64,000 bases of DNA from Phymatolithon calcareum (Eukaryota; Rhodophyta; Florideophyceae; Hapalidiales), in assembly GCA_977006965.1 (NCBI GenBank), contig OZ345358.1:1116001-1180000 (forward strand). Reading direction: 5' to 3'. Below, piece by piece: positions 55,720 to 64,000 of the stretch; the first letter of the stretch is position 1; the number at the start of each line of letters is the position of its first letter. Both the position numbers and the translations under genes were made by a program. Under the pieces are notes generated by a model. That model searched no databases, was not told where the DNA came from, and saw nothing but the letters and a program-made list of their open reading frames with translations.

Positions 55720-56269
55720 AAGTTGCTTATGGGGGGGGGGGGGGAAATTGTAGATTTTTATTTTAGAAGCCCTCAACGCCGGTATTCACCAACACCAGAG
55801 CAGCTTCCCGTTGATACTGCCATCTCATTACCCAATCAGATCACATTACACTATCATTTCTTCTAACATATGGATTTCCAGTGCTAAAAGTTTGTCAATC
55901 GCCGTTTTCGTCCCTTTTTCCCAAGATTCTTCTGCTCTTGGACTTGTCAAATTTCGTTGTAGAGTTTTCAGATTCTCTTCTGCGACCTCGTTGAAATGTT
56001 CAACGTACGACTCTGCTCTTCGTGGTGGGAAGCGGCCGAAGAACCACTTAACTGCTAGGAGTCGGTGTTTCCTGGATCGAATTTGGAGTACAGGGCTTAC
56101 TTTCTCCTTAGTGTCCACGGTAATTTTTCTCTCTTTTTCTTCTTCCTTTTCAATCCATTCCTGTCGTCGGCGGTGGCTCTCGTGTTTGTGGGTCACCAGC
56201 CCTCGTACGGCTCGCTCGGTACTGCCTCTTAGGAGCTCATGCTCCTGCAGATAGCGAAGTTGCTTATGG
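55720..56269 (-). mobile_element. 5'-truncated LINE insertion with 13-bp target duplication and poly(C) tail
   Basis: AAGTTGCTTATGG occurs at 55,720-55,732 and 56,257-56,269. The 524 bp between carry the LINE C-terminal domain on the minus strand (residues match 48,358-48,780 with few changes) and a short 3' untranslated part. On the plus strand the element starts with a run of G (14 in total from 55,731), which is a poly(C) tail on the coding strand. The head is truncated. Confidence 0.85.
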
Positions 56270-56544
56270 CAGCCCCTATCTCAGTAGGTTCACACATTTA
56301 TTCATTGAGGTGGAATTCTAGCTATTTGGCCTACCAATACTGGCTCTCTCCTGCTTGGAGAACTCGCCTGTTAGCTTGCCCAGAGATGACACCTGTGTGT
56401 CTACTTAGTGAGCACACGAATGCAATCTCAAGTCTTCCGACGGTCGAATATGTCGTTGTACCCGCGCGCCAGCACCTTTACTACCATACGCTTGTAGGTG
56501 GTAAAGTCCGTGCTGTTCTTCATAATAACAAACCCACACCGCCT

Positions 56545-57120
56545 TCAAATAGCAGGCTCGGATTTCCAGATGACATGAAGGTAGCGCCCTCCGCAACCGC
56601 TATTAATGTCTCCTGTCATGCCAGACTACCCATCCGGCTCAGCAGACAGCTTGGCATCCCATAGCACTACGTCAGTGATCTTGTGTGTACCGCCTTGCAG
56701 CACTTCCAAGTACCTGAATTTGCCACCAGCACCCTTCGCAAGATCTGGCACTTGGGGCCTCCACAACCATTTCGGCTCGGAATCTGTCAGAGTAACAAAG
56801 ATCCTACTTAACGCACCGTTACGGTTTGTCTTCCAAACAGGAATCAAGTACACGAACTTGCCACCGTGTACCCGATTAATGTCTGCCCAGTTCTCATGTA
56901 TCACGTCTTTGTCCACGGATCCACTGGAACCGTACTTGAACTTCATGAAACTGCTTCTATACACGTGATCGTCATAAAAACGCGGTACAATGTCCTTCAA
57001 ATATTTCACAGGTCCATTCGACGACGGGTGCGGGGCATCGCTGAACGTCTTCGAGTTTAGAGCTTGGGAGAGACTGACAAGTGCGAGGATAACAATCGGA
57101 AGAACCTTTGACCACACCAT
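56545..57120 (-). pseudogene. secreted MABP/beta-prism-like protein with one internal TAG
   Basis: Residues 1-20 (MVWSKVLPIVILALVSLSQA) form a clear signal peptide. Three similar modules follow, each with D-[IL]-x-x-GGK/R-[FY]-x-YL-like sequence: DINRVHGGKFVYLIP (80-94), DLAKGAGGKFRYLEV (126-140) and GDINSGCGGRYLHVI (about 170-184). Three such strands are typical of MABP-type beta-prism domains. The third module lies after an in-frame TAG (56,626) where Trp is expected, preceded by ITDVVLWDAKLSAEPDG. The frame then runs to TGA at 56,545. It is either a nonsense pseudogene or a truncated product of 164 residues. Function unknown. Confidence 0.65.
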
Positions 57121-57339
57121 GTTTGCAAGATGTGAATCGGTGCTGAGGTCGGATATTTCAGCGCTGAAACCATGTTTCGAGTTGCACTGATTTTCTTTGA
57201 GGAAATTCGCTAAATGGCCACCAAAAGCTGTAAAAGTACGCTAAATAACCACCCCTAGCCAAACCTACTTCTCATCCGTTTCTCAGAGCACTCTATGCGA
57301 CAGCAACATTTATTGCGTGCACTACTCTCTCTGGTATAG

Positions 57340-57729
57340 CTACTCGTCGCAACTATTGATGGTATCTCCGTCATCGAAGGCGGTAAGGTCGATGATCATG
57401 GACTGCGCCGCTTTGTCGATGTGCTTTCGCTTCGCCTCGACAAGGTTGTGGATGTCGGGCCTACCGCATGTCAGTGAGAAGTGGTTGATGTGTCCACACG
57501 AGGAGCAGTGACGGGCCCTCACTTCGGATGGAAACTAGGGCTTCTTGCGCTTGCGGCTCGGCTTAGCCACAAGGCCATATGGCACCAAATCGTCACCAGT
57601 GACTGCAACACGCGTGATGCTGCCCTCGTGTTGCTTGGCCCACGTTCGCAACAGCCATACATCCCCGAACCAGTGATCCTGATACCGCCGACGTTCGACA
57701 GCACGCTGACTTTCACGCGGAAGATGCAA
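57340..57729 (-). pseudogene. zinc-knuckle fragment, possibly transposase C-terminus
   Basis: One frame with an internal TAG at 57,535. A perfect CX2CX4HX4C knuckle (CSSCGHINHFSLTC) is preceded by a basic KPSRKRKKP stretch. That arrangement occurs at the C-terminus of MULE-type transposases and in some Gag proteins. Nothing upstream is recognisable, so only the knuckle is certain. Confidence 0.4.
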
Positions 57730-58518
57730 ACGGTGCGCTGGCTACAGATGAGTGTCAGATGCAGCTTGCCTTTCCCATTGACGTGTTGTGGAAGATCACG
57801 ACGTTAAGCTTGATCAACCGTAGTCGTCCATCTGTGGCGCGAGCTCCTTCTTGTCCGTGGTTTCAGAGTGAGTAGTGCGGGAGCATGATGAGTTGAGCTT
57901 GTCAGACGAAATTGAGTATGTGCACAAAATTTGGATAAAGAGGAAGTAGCAAAGCTACAAAAAACGCAACTGTCAGCGCTCCACTGAACGAATGAGTAGT
58001 AGTTTTGGCTTGGGTGGATATTTAGAGTACTTTTACCATTTTTGCTCGCCATTTTGCGAATTTCCTCATTTATTATTCCCACAGATTGAGGCTCGCAGGT
58101 TACAGCACTGCCACATCCACGATCTCGGAAACCTAGGAATCAGCTGTCTATTACACTCGCTATCTTTCGCAGCACAACATCGTCCTGTTGAACTTTTCTC
58201 TTTCCATCCTCGTACTCCTCAGGAACATTTCCATGAATTTAATTCATCTAAGACTCTCGCAGTTCTTACCAGGAAAGCCATCCTTCACGTAATATGTTAT
58301 TTCCATGAGTAGAGCCCTTCGACGTTCTCCCCGAGTATTGTGGTCGCCCGCGCCAAAGGGATACCGATTCCTCAGTAAGCAGACCACTACAGACAGCTTC
58401 CTGTCCGGGGTACCCGCGTTCCTCGCGCTTCCTCCCACCAGTGCTCGCGATCTCAATACTGCAGTTTCTTCCAAAAAATCACAGTAAATGCCAGCATTAC
58501 GTAGTTAATCGGCATGCT
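57730..58518. other. no recognised gene
   Basis: Short frames without domains; this separates the zinc-knuckle fragment from the 3' end of the methyltransferase gene. Confidence 0.4.
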
Positions 58519-60024
58519 TTATCGGCGCAACAGGTGAAACATAGCGAGCGCACCAGCGACGCTGACATTGAGAGAATCCAGCTCACTGACGCATCCGTCG
58601 CCCTTTGCGATGGTGACTAGATTCGCGCAGCACGCTCGTACCATACTTCGCAATCCGTCTCCCTCCGACCCCAGCACAAGCATTGTCGGCGGCCCCGTGA
58701 CGACGTCGCCCAACGGCACGGCATCCTTTTCTCCGGCTGCCCCAAGGATGCGCCATCCCTTCTCCGCTGCATCCCTCAGAAACTTGGGCATAGATTCCAC
58801 GCCGTACACCTCCATAATCTCGGCAGCGCCTGCGCTCGCGCGGCTGACAACTGGCGAAATTGGCGATGAGTTTTTCCGACATACAGCCACGCCCTTAACC
58901 CCCAGAAAATGAGCGCTACGAAGAAGCGCCCCAACGTTCTGCGGATCACGCACCTCGTCCAACGCCACAAACAAATCCCCCTGCTCTCCTTCGTCGAGTG
59001 TCTGCAAAGGCACGTATTCCAACCCCGCGCACCGCAACACCGTCCCCTGATGCGGTCGATTTCCAGATAGCACGTTGAGCTCCCCCTTATCACGCTCACA
59101 CACGCGTATATTTAGGGCCTCCGCTTGAGCCAAAATTCGCCCGCGTAGCCGCGTGTTCGCCTGCTTACGCGAACTTCCGTTCTTCGCGCCCTCCGTCTGC
59201 AAGTACAATGTATGCAAATCGCGGCGACCGGCTGTCAGCGCCAGGTGCACGGACTGCAATCCGTACAGAAGGTCGTCACCGCTTGAGAGCGCGCGTTGCA
59301 ATTCGCTTGGCACTGCATTTTCGCCCCGCTCCGAGCCCCTATTCCGTGGATTTTCATCTCCATATCGCCGCCCATCCGACCATTTGCCGCGGAGTGATCG
59401 CTGCGGGCGTGCATCTCTTCCCTCTCGCCATCTCGATCCATACGGTCGATCGTTTTGCCATTCATGACCACTGCCGCCTGAAGAACGCCGTGGCGAATAT
59501 TCGGACGTCTCGTCCATGCGACCCGGGCGCTCGTCCCGGCGAGGTCCACGATTGTCGCGGAATGATCGCTGCGGGCGTGCATCTCTTCTCTCTCGCCATC
59601 TCGATCCATACGGTCGATCGTTTTGCCATTCATGATCACTGTCGTCTGAAGAACGTCGTGGCGAATATTCGGACGCCTCGTCCATGCGACTCGGGCGCTC
59701 GTCCCAGCGAGGTTCACGAATGTCGCGGCTGGACGAGGGCTTCGGAGAATAGACATCGTCGCGGGACGTACGCGGTCGCCGATCACTGATGCGGTTGTTG
59801 TCATCCCGCGACGCGGCAGGGGCGCGCTGCCACCTGCGGTCGTCGCGCCGTGGACGAAATTCCGAACGAGGGGCAGAACGTGAACGAAATGCGCGGAATT
59901 GAAGAGTTGCTCGATTCCATGATGATGGGGGCGCGCACGCAGGTGGAGAAGATGCAGATGGCGATGCGCGGCGCAAGATGGCAGCGGCCGCGACAAAGGC
60001 GCCTTGGGGAGCACAACGATGCAT
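58519..60024 (-). CDS. SpoU/TrmH-family rRNA 2'-O-ribose methyltransferase, MRM1-like
   Basis: The 501-residue product has an N-terminal Ala/Arg/Ser-rich, acid-poor stretch suited to mitochondrial or plastid import. A low-complexity Arg/Asp/Ser region follows, with a 56-residue unit in tandem (about 100-155 and 156-211). The substrate-binding domain starts at LLYGLQSVHLAL (about 252). The knotted SPOUT catalytic domain carries EVRDPQNVGALLRSA (motif 1, about 357-371), LVLGSEGDGLR (motif 2, 449-459) and DSLNVSVAGALAMF (motif 3, 483-496). Known relatives methylate a guanosine ribose in the peptidyl-transferase centre of large-subunit rRNA. The frame is intact and intronless. Confidence 0.9.
   Translation of the reverse strand: MHRCAPQGAFVAAAAILRRASPSASSPPACAPPSSWNRATLQFRAFRSRSAPRSEFRPRRDDRRWQRAPAASRDDNNRISDRRPRTSRDDVYSPKPSSSRDIREPRWDERPSRMDEASEYSPRRSSDDSDHEWQNDRPYGSRWRERRDARPQRSFRDNRGPRRDERPGRMDETSEYSPRRSSGGSGHEWQNDRPYGSRWREGRDARPQRSLRGKWSDGRRYGDENPRNRGSERGENAVPSELQRALSSGDDLLYGLQSVHLALTAGRRDLHTLYLQTEGAKNGSSRKQANTRLRGRILAQAEALNIRVCERDKGELNVLSGNRPHQGTVLRCAGLEYVPLQTLDEGEQGDLFVALDEVRDPQNVGALLRSAHFLGVKGVAVCRKNSSPISPVVSRASAGAAEIMEVYGVESMPKFLRDAAEKGWRILGAAGEKDAVPLGDVVTGPPTMLVLGSEGDGLRSMVRACCANLVTIAKGDGCVSELDSLNVSVAGALAMFHLLRR
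59392..59727 (-). repeat. 168-bp tandem repeat inside the methyltransferase gene
   Basis: Two 168-bp units encode matching 56-residue blocks that share DERPxRMDE, SEYSPRRSS, EWQNDRPYGSRWRE and RDARPQRS. The in-frame period keeps the gene open. It lies in the linker between the targeting region and the catalytic part. Confidence 0.9.
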
Positions 60025-60067
60025 TTGGGTTACTTTCGAGGCCAGATGACAGTGAAATTAGCAATCA

Positions 60068-60101
60068 CTCGGACCACGCGATAACATTCCCCTGCTCGGA
60101 C
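60068..60101. mobile_element. hAT-like terminal remnant between 7-bp direct repeats
   Basis: CTCGGAC at 60,068-60,074 and 60,095-60,101 flank 20 bp ending TAACATTCCCCTG, exactly the terminus of the MITE at 53,392. It looks like a nearly complete internal loss or abortive excision, 44-77 bp upstream of the methyltransferase start codon. Confidence 0.6.
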
Positions 60102-60237
60102 TACTGTATATTATTGTTATTTCAAAAAAGTTCTCGCTTGGCGACGGCCGCAGATCAAACGATGTAATTACAGAACTGTAATGACCCATTCGGAATGCAT
60201 TGCTGGAGGCGTAGAATTATTTCTGGCAATTGCCAAA

Positions 60238-60357
60238 TGGTCAGAACTAATGTGAGCGTGACCTGCACCGCAGTGTGAGCACAACGGTCGACGGTCCCCC
60301 TTGGGGACATTCGTGTTCAAACTGCCGTCCAGTTCCCACTCACATTAGTAATGACCA
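60238..60357. repeat. 120-bp inverted-repeat element
   Basis: TGGTCAGAACTAATGTGAG at the left matches the inverse of the right end with two mismatches over 19 bp. It may be a tiny MITE or a hairpin. Confidence 0.5.
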
Positions 60358-61052
60358 CTGCCATCAGCATGGTGGGGTGGAAGAGAAGAAAAAGGAATCA
60401 AGATTTCAAACGCGCGACTTTTGAGTATCTTCATGGTTAAGCGGAGCCTCCTGCAGAAACTCACAAGCGCAGTTCGCTCTTTTCCACCCACGGTCCACAT
60501 CTTATTGGACAGACACCCTAGGGCTTCGCTTGGAGCTCAGCAGGGGGAGGTTTTTCAAGACGCAGTTGCAACGCCGGAAGTTAGCCTGGACTTTACATAA
60601 ACAGTAGGAAATGAAACGCATTTCTCTTAGGGTTACGGGTATAGGACATAGAATGTTCAGCGAAAGTCGACATTAAAAAGCTTTCCTCTGCACCAGAAGG
60701 ATTTAGTATTCGGACTTCTCCAGGCCCTCAGAACTTCTTTTTCTGTTGCAGTGTAGACATGGTTATATTTGAAGCGCCAGAGCTAATACAGTGTAAACTG
60801 TGCTACTGAGTTATGCGCCAAATGATTGTACGCTATTTGGAGGCCATCAGAGGTCCTAGCGACCGGACAGTGTACTTGATTGTACATCTACTGCTCTCGT
60901 AAGCCAAGTCGTTCAGGTCAGATGATCCTCTTCACGAGGTATGATATCAATTTCGAACTATTTCTCACTCCGTATGAACAGTGATGCGCGCATCACCTGG
61001 CATGCGAGCAGACGAAGCTTGCTCTTTAGCTGGGAAGGTAACAGTGTCGGAA

Positions 61053-61103
61053 CACCGTAAATTTGTACAATAATTAGTACAATTATTGTACTAATTTACG
61101 GTG
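61053..61103. repeat. 51-bp near-perfect palindrome
   Basis: The stretch CACCGTAAATT...AATTTACGGTG pairs with itself almost throughout, with AATAATT and AATTATT inside. It could be a terminal-repeat-only MITE or an extrusion-prone hairpin. It lies 250 bp upstream of the dioxygenase gene. Confidence 0.7.
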
Positions 61104-61357
61104 CGAACATGAATGGAGAGCAAGGAGTAAACCGCACAATCAATAGCCATTAATGGCTAATGAGCAAAAAGCATGTGTTCAGTTATACATACAACACTTT
61201 GTGATTGGCCATTTCGAAATCTAAAAGATACTCATTGGCCTGAGCTATGTCCCGGGGCCAGGATTTGTTTTAGTATTCCTGTGAGTATTCCTCCTTAAAT
61301 TATCGGAACCTCACATGAAGCCAAGATCTAGTAAGCTCAACACATCAGGCACAGTCA

Positions 61358-62699
61358 GTGTCCTCATCCCGCCGGCACAATGTCAGCACCGTCCCGCATG
61401 CTAGTGCCTTCATCTTCCATGGGGCGGGTCCACTGCCTCTCTTATCCCAGCAGCCATCTGTCGAGGCTTCCCTCTCTAATTACGCCGCCACACTCCGTCG
61501 CCCTACCGCCATCCTGCTTGTGTCTGCACACTGGGAGACTACCACTACAACCGACTGTACAGCCCCCTCTTCCCCGCTTATCTACGAGTACTACGGCTTC
61601 CCCCCAGCAGTGTACTCCGTATCCTACCCCGCTCCCGGTTCGCCCGCAATTGCCGCGCGCGTCGTTAACCTCATCCGCGAAGCAGGCATCACATGTGCCG
61701 AGGACTCTTCGCGCGGCTGGGACCATGCGGTGTTCGTCCCTTTGAAGGTCATGTTTCCGAGTGCTAACCAGGGGTCGGTTAAAATGGATTGACATTGCAA
61801 TGAATTGCAATCCTCAATAGAAATCGAAGATTGGGTCATTCTGCAGCATTGCAAGTTGCATTGCGCCATCTTTGGTGATTTCAATACCGATTGCTGAAGT
61901 GGCTACACTAATTTAGGTACCCTAACTACGTACCAGTCGTGCGCCAGCTGACCACGAATCGTCGACATCCCGGCAACAGTACATGTAAGGCATACTTTCC
62001 TTGATTATACCGTGCTGGCTATTTTCTTACAACGTCACTGTCGATTCCACGTGATAACAGCATATGTAAGGCAAACCCTTATCATATTGTACCTTGCTGG
62101 CTGCTCATTTGCAACCTGGCGTGAATGTGCGGCTGTTTCTGTTGTAGTGTTTTATGCTTTACATGACCATTAAACGATATTCATCGCCCGAGATCATTGC
62201 AATTAGGATTTCTACGACTACCAGTATTGCAATTCGCATTGCATCGCCATGTGAGACGCCCTCCGCATTGGGTATTGCATCTTTTTCTCCAATCGCTTGC
62301 AATGGCATTGTTCGGATCCCTGGTGCTAACATACATGTCGTCGCTCTCTCGGTTCTCTCATCGCATGACGTGCACGCAAGCATTGACATTGGACGCGCCT
62401 TGTTGCCCCTCCGTGACGAGGGAGTACTTGTCATCGGGTCTGGTGCCTCATTCCACAACTTCAAGTACTTCTTTGCTCGCAATCCCGAAGTCCGTAATGA
62501 GGGAATCGAAAGGTGTGCCAAATGGGATGCATGGCTACGTGAGACCCTGCTAGAGGACGGTCAAGGACGCATGGAGAAGCTTTCAGCATGGGAAGATACG
62601 GAATATGGTAGAGATGCACATCCCCCAAGCGCGGCGGAACATCTTCTGCCCCTCTTCGTTGTATATGGTACTGCAGGGGAAGGGGGGAAGTGCGAATGA
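61358..62699 (+). pseudogene. LigB/DODA-type extradiol dioxygenase, split by a transposon
   Basis: Two parts, 61,358-61,768 and 62,331-62,699, encode one protein of about 259 residues without the insertion, the usual family length. Metal-site histidines appear in FIFHGAGPLPLL, SAHWETTT and GWDHAVFVPLKVMFP, and a later one lies near IGSGASFHNF. The family uses a non-haem metal to open aromatic rings (4,5-DOPA dioxygenase and YgiD-like proteins). The interruption falls after MFPSAN; the protein resumes at IHVVALSV in the same phase. No in-frame ATG precedes the homology: the frame starts at GTG 61,358, while an ATG at 61,315 is out of phase, so the N-terminus may also be damaged or lie in another exon. 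Confidence 0.85.
61769..62322. mobile_element. hAT-like non-autonomous element in the dioxygenase gene
   Basis: The 554-bp element starts CAGGG and ends CCCTG with imperfect inverted repeats. GTGCTAAC is duplicated exactly on both sides (61,761-61,768 and 62,323-62,330), the 8-bp duplication typical of hAT. The interior is rich in ATTGCAAT-like motifs near both ends, as expected for subterminal transposase-binding repeats. No transposase is encoded. Confidence 0.9.
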
Positions 62700-63469
62700 T
62701 TGATGGGGAGGGAATGAAGGGCTTTGCCATGAGCCAGTTTGAGTTTTTGTGATGATCCTGTAGCACTTTGTAGACACGCAATATTGCAGGGGTGTAATGA
62801 ACGACATTATCACCATCGACCTAGGACCTCTATAACGGCTCCTTGTGATCTATCCACTGACACTGACAACACAGTATCGTGAACGACTCTTCCAAGAGGA
62901 ACAAACGGATTTATCGCAGACGTAGACTAACACTCAACGTAATATTAGTCTAGCGTCGGTTAGTGCCCCCCCCTTTTTGCAGGGTGTGCAATCGCTCGCC
63001 CCCGCCCTGTTTAAGCGACGATTCTGATCGCATCTTAGACAGAGGCATCGTATCACAGAGACATCACCCCTTTTCAAGATAAACCCGAACTCTTCTGTTT
63101 TCACTCCCAGTGATTACAACTTGAGTACTCCTCTCGTTAACGGTTGATTATGGCTCCTTTGCAGAAGTGATTGATAGCAGTCGACCTGGACCGCTAGCAT
63201 ACTTTTATTGACAAACCGGACCAAAAGATTCGCATAATTGGCTTCGCATTTGTCTTAGTCTTTATAGCCAATGAGCCCGTTGAATGCGACAGGGAGAAAT
63301 TGCATGCTTGTGATGTTGCTGATGTCATCAGAGGAGCGCCTTGTGGCTTGCTGAATTAACAATGTTAACCGTCTCACTGCAATCACATGTTTTTTTTGAA
63401 TTTTGAATTTATTAAACGCCCTCAGAATCACTCATAAGACTTTTTTCCTTTCAAGTTTATTTAAAAGCC
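62700..63469. other. no recognised gene
   Basis: No frame, repeat boundary or RNA gene was recognised between the dioxygenase and the terminal LINE fragment. Confidence 0.4.
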
Positions 63470-64000
63470 CCACAGACTTCCGAAGATATGGGCGATGCTT
63501 CCTCTGATGCTACCTACCTTTGTGCAGCTCATGAAACGTCCACCAGTATGGCGGACGGGAAAACTCAGGACTCAAAGTAGTCTTATCTCAGTCCTCTACG
63601 GGATTGTTGGTGCTTGGACTCGGCCACTTTCTGCCTTACATTCTGCGGATTAATACAGACCTTCTTCGTTCTCCATGCGTTCTATGAGTGTCTTACTAAG
63701 TAGTAAGAGCTCATCTAGTGCCTTTTCTGTTTCCAGTCGTTTTTCTTCTTCAAGTTCGTACCCTACTATCGCACGTTCAAGGGTCTCCATATGCTCTCTG
63801 GCTCTGGTGCCGAATTCTTCAGTCATACTTGTTGTTGACACCTGTGGGAATCTTCCACAGGCATACTGCAGCGCGAGCTGTCTGTGCTTCACCTTGGGGA
63901 ACTTGAGGATTGCTGGCAATTCTCTTGTCTTGTCGTATGGTATCTTTCTTTTCCGCTTTGATTCTAGGCGGTCTCCTTCCATTTCCAGAAATTTCGATCG
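63470..64000 (-). pseudogene. LINE 3' fragment, runs off the window
   Basis: The frame at 63,650-63,982 (110 codons) has FPKVKHRQLALQYACGRFPQ, matching the SRKHRLLAVKWFFGRFPP region of the 48.4-kb copy, and a Glu/Leu-rich helical end. The 3' untranslated part resembles 47,580-47,800. The 5' portion is beyond the window edge. Confidence 0.65.

Noticed and set aside
59235-60014. 259-codon frame overlapping the methyltransferase gene
   Set aside because: Same strand, shifted frame within an Arg-rich repeat region; the methyltransferase frame carries all the family motifs.
1-64000. CRISPR arrays, rRNA genes, bacterial operons
   Set aside because: None was seen; the only regular short array is the 97-bp triplication, and gene structure and transposon content are eukaryotic.

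Overview
The window is eukaryotic and dominated by transposable elements. Recognisable host-type genes occur only between about 54.0 and 62.7 kb: an MFS transporter, a secreted MABP-like protein broken by one stop codon, an organellar-type SpoU/TrmH rRNA methyltransferase, and a LigB/DODA-type dioxygenase split by a transposon. They look intronless and are separated by repeat debris. Intronless gene islands among Ty1/copia-rich tracts would suit a florideophyte red alga such as a Chondrus-like genome, but this is inference; no rRNA, intact tRNA or other diagnostic marker was seen.

Layout. 0-5 kb: a solo copia LTR inside a LINE reverse-transcriptase relic, then low-complexity repeats. 5.1-11.3 kb: a nearly intact Ty1/copia element (LTRs, gag, protease, integrase, RT, RNase H) with target-site duplication GCAGT. 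11.3-20.5 kb: a SINE-like insertion, a foldback-like element with long inverted repeats, a 97-bp triplication, and another LINE relic. 20,530-34,612: two about 7-kb copies of a second Ty1/copia family joined head to head with only 2 bp between the 5' LTRs. The whole 14-kb palindrome is flanked by one direct 5-bp repeat, GATCA, as if it had integrated as a single inverted dimer. Each arm also carries an antisense gene between RNase H and the 3' LTR. It encodes a histone-H3-like N-terminal tail fused to a putative papain-fold cysteine peptidase.

34.6-47.5 kb is mostly featureless except for a decayed DIRS-like RT/RNase H element (40.2-43.4 kb, minus strand). 47.6-51.1 kb holds LINE fragments (minus strand) abutting a truncated copia gag that has a half-tRNA primer site and an LTR. 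53.4-62.7 kb is the host gene island, invaded by two hAT-like non-autonomous elements and a 5'-truncated LINE with a poly(C) tail. The window ends inside another LINE 3' fragment.

The two most unusual things are the inverted-dimer retrotransposon and its antisense H3-tail/peptidase gene. In one arm the N-terminal half of that gene is open, in the other the C-terminal half. Both arms also share four nonsense codons in pol, so the template appears to have been defective before the dimer formed.
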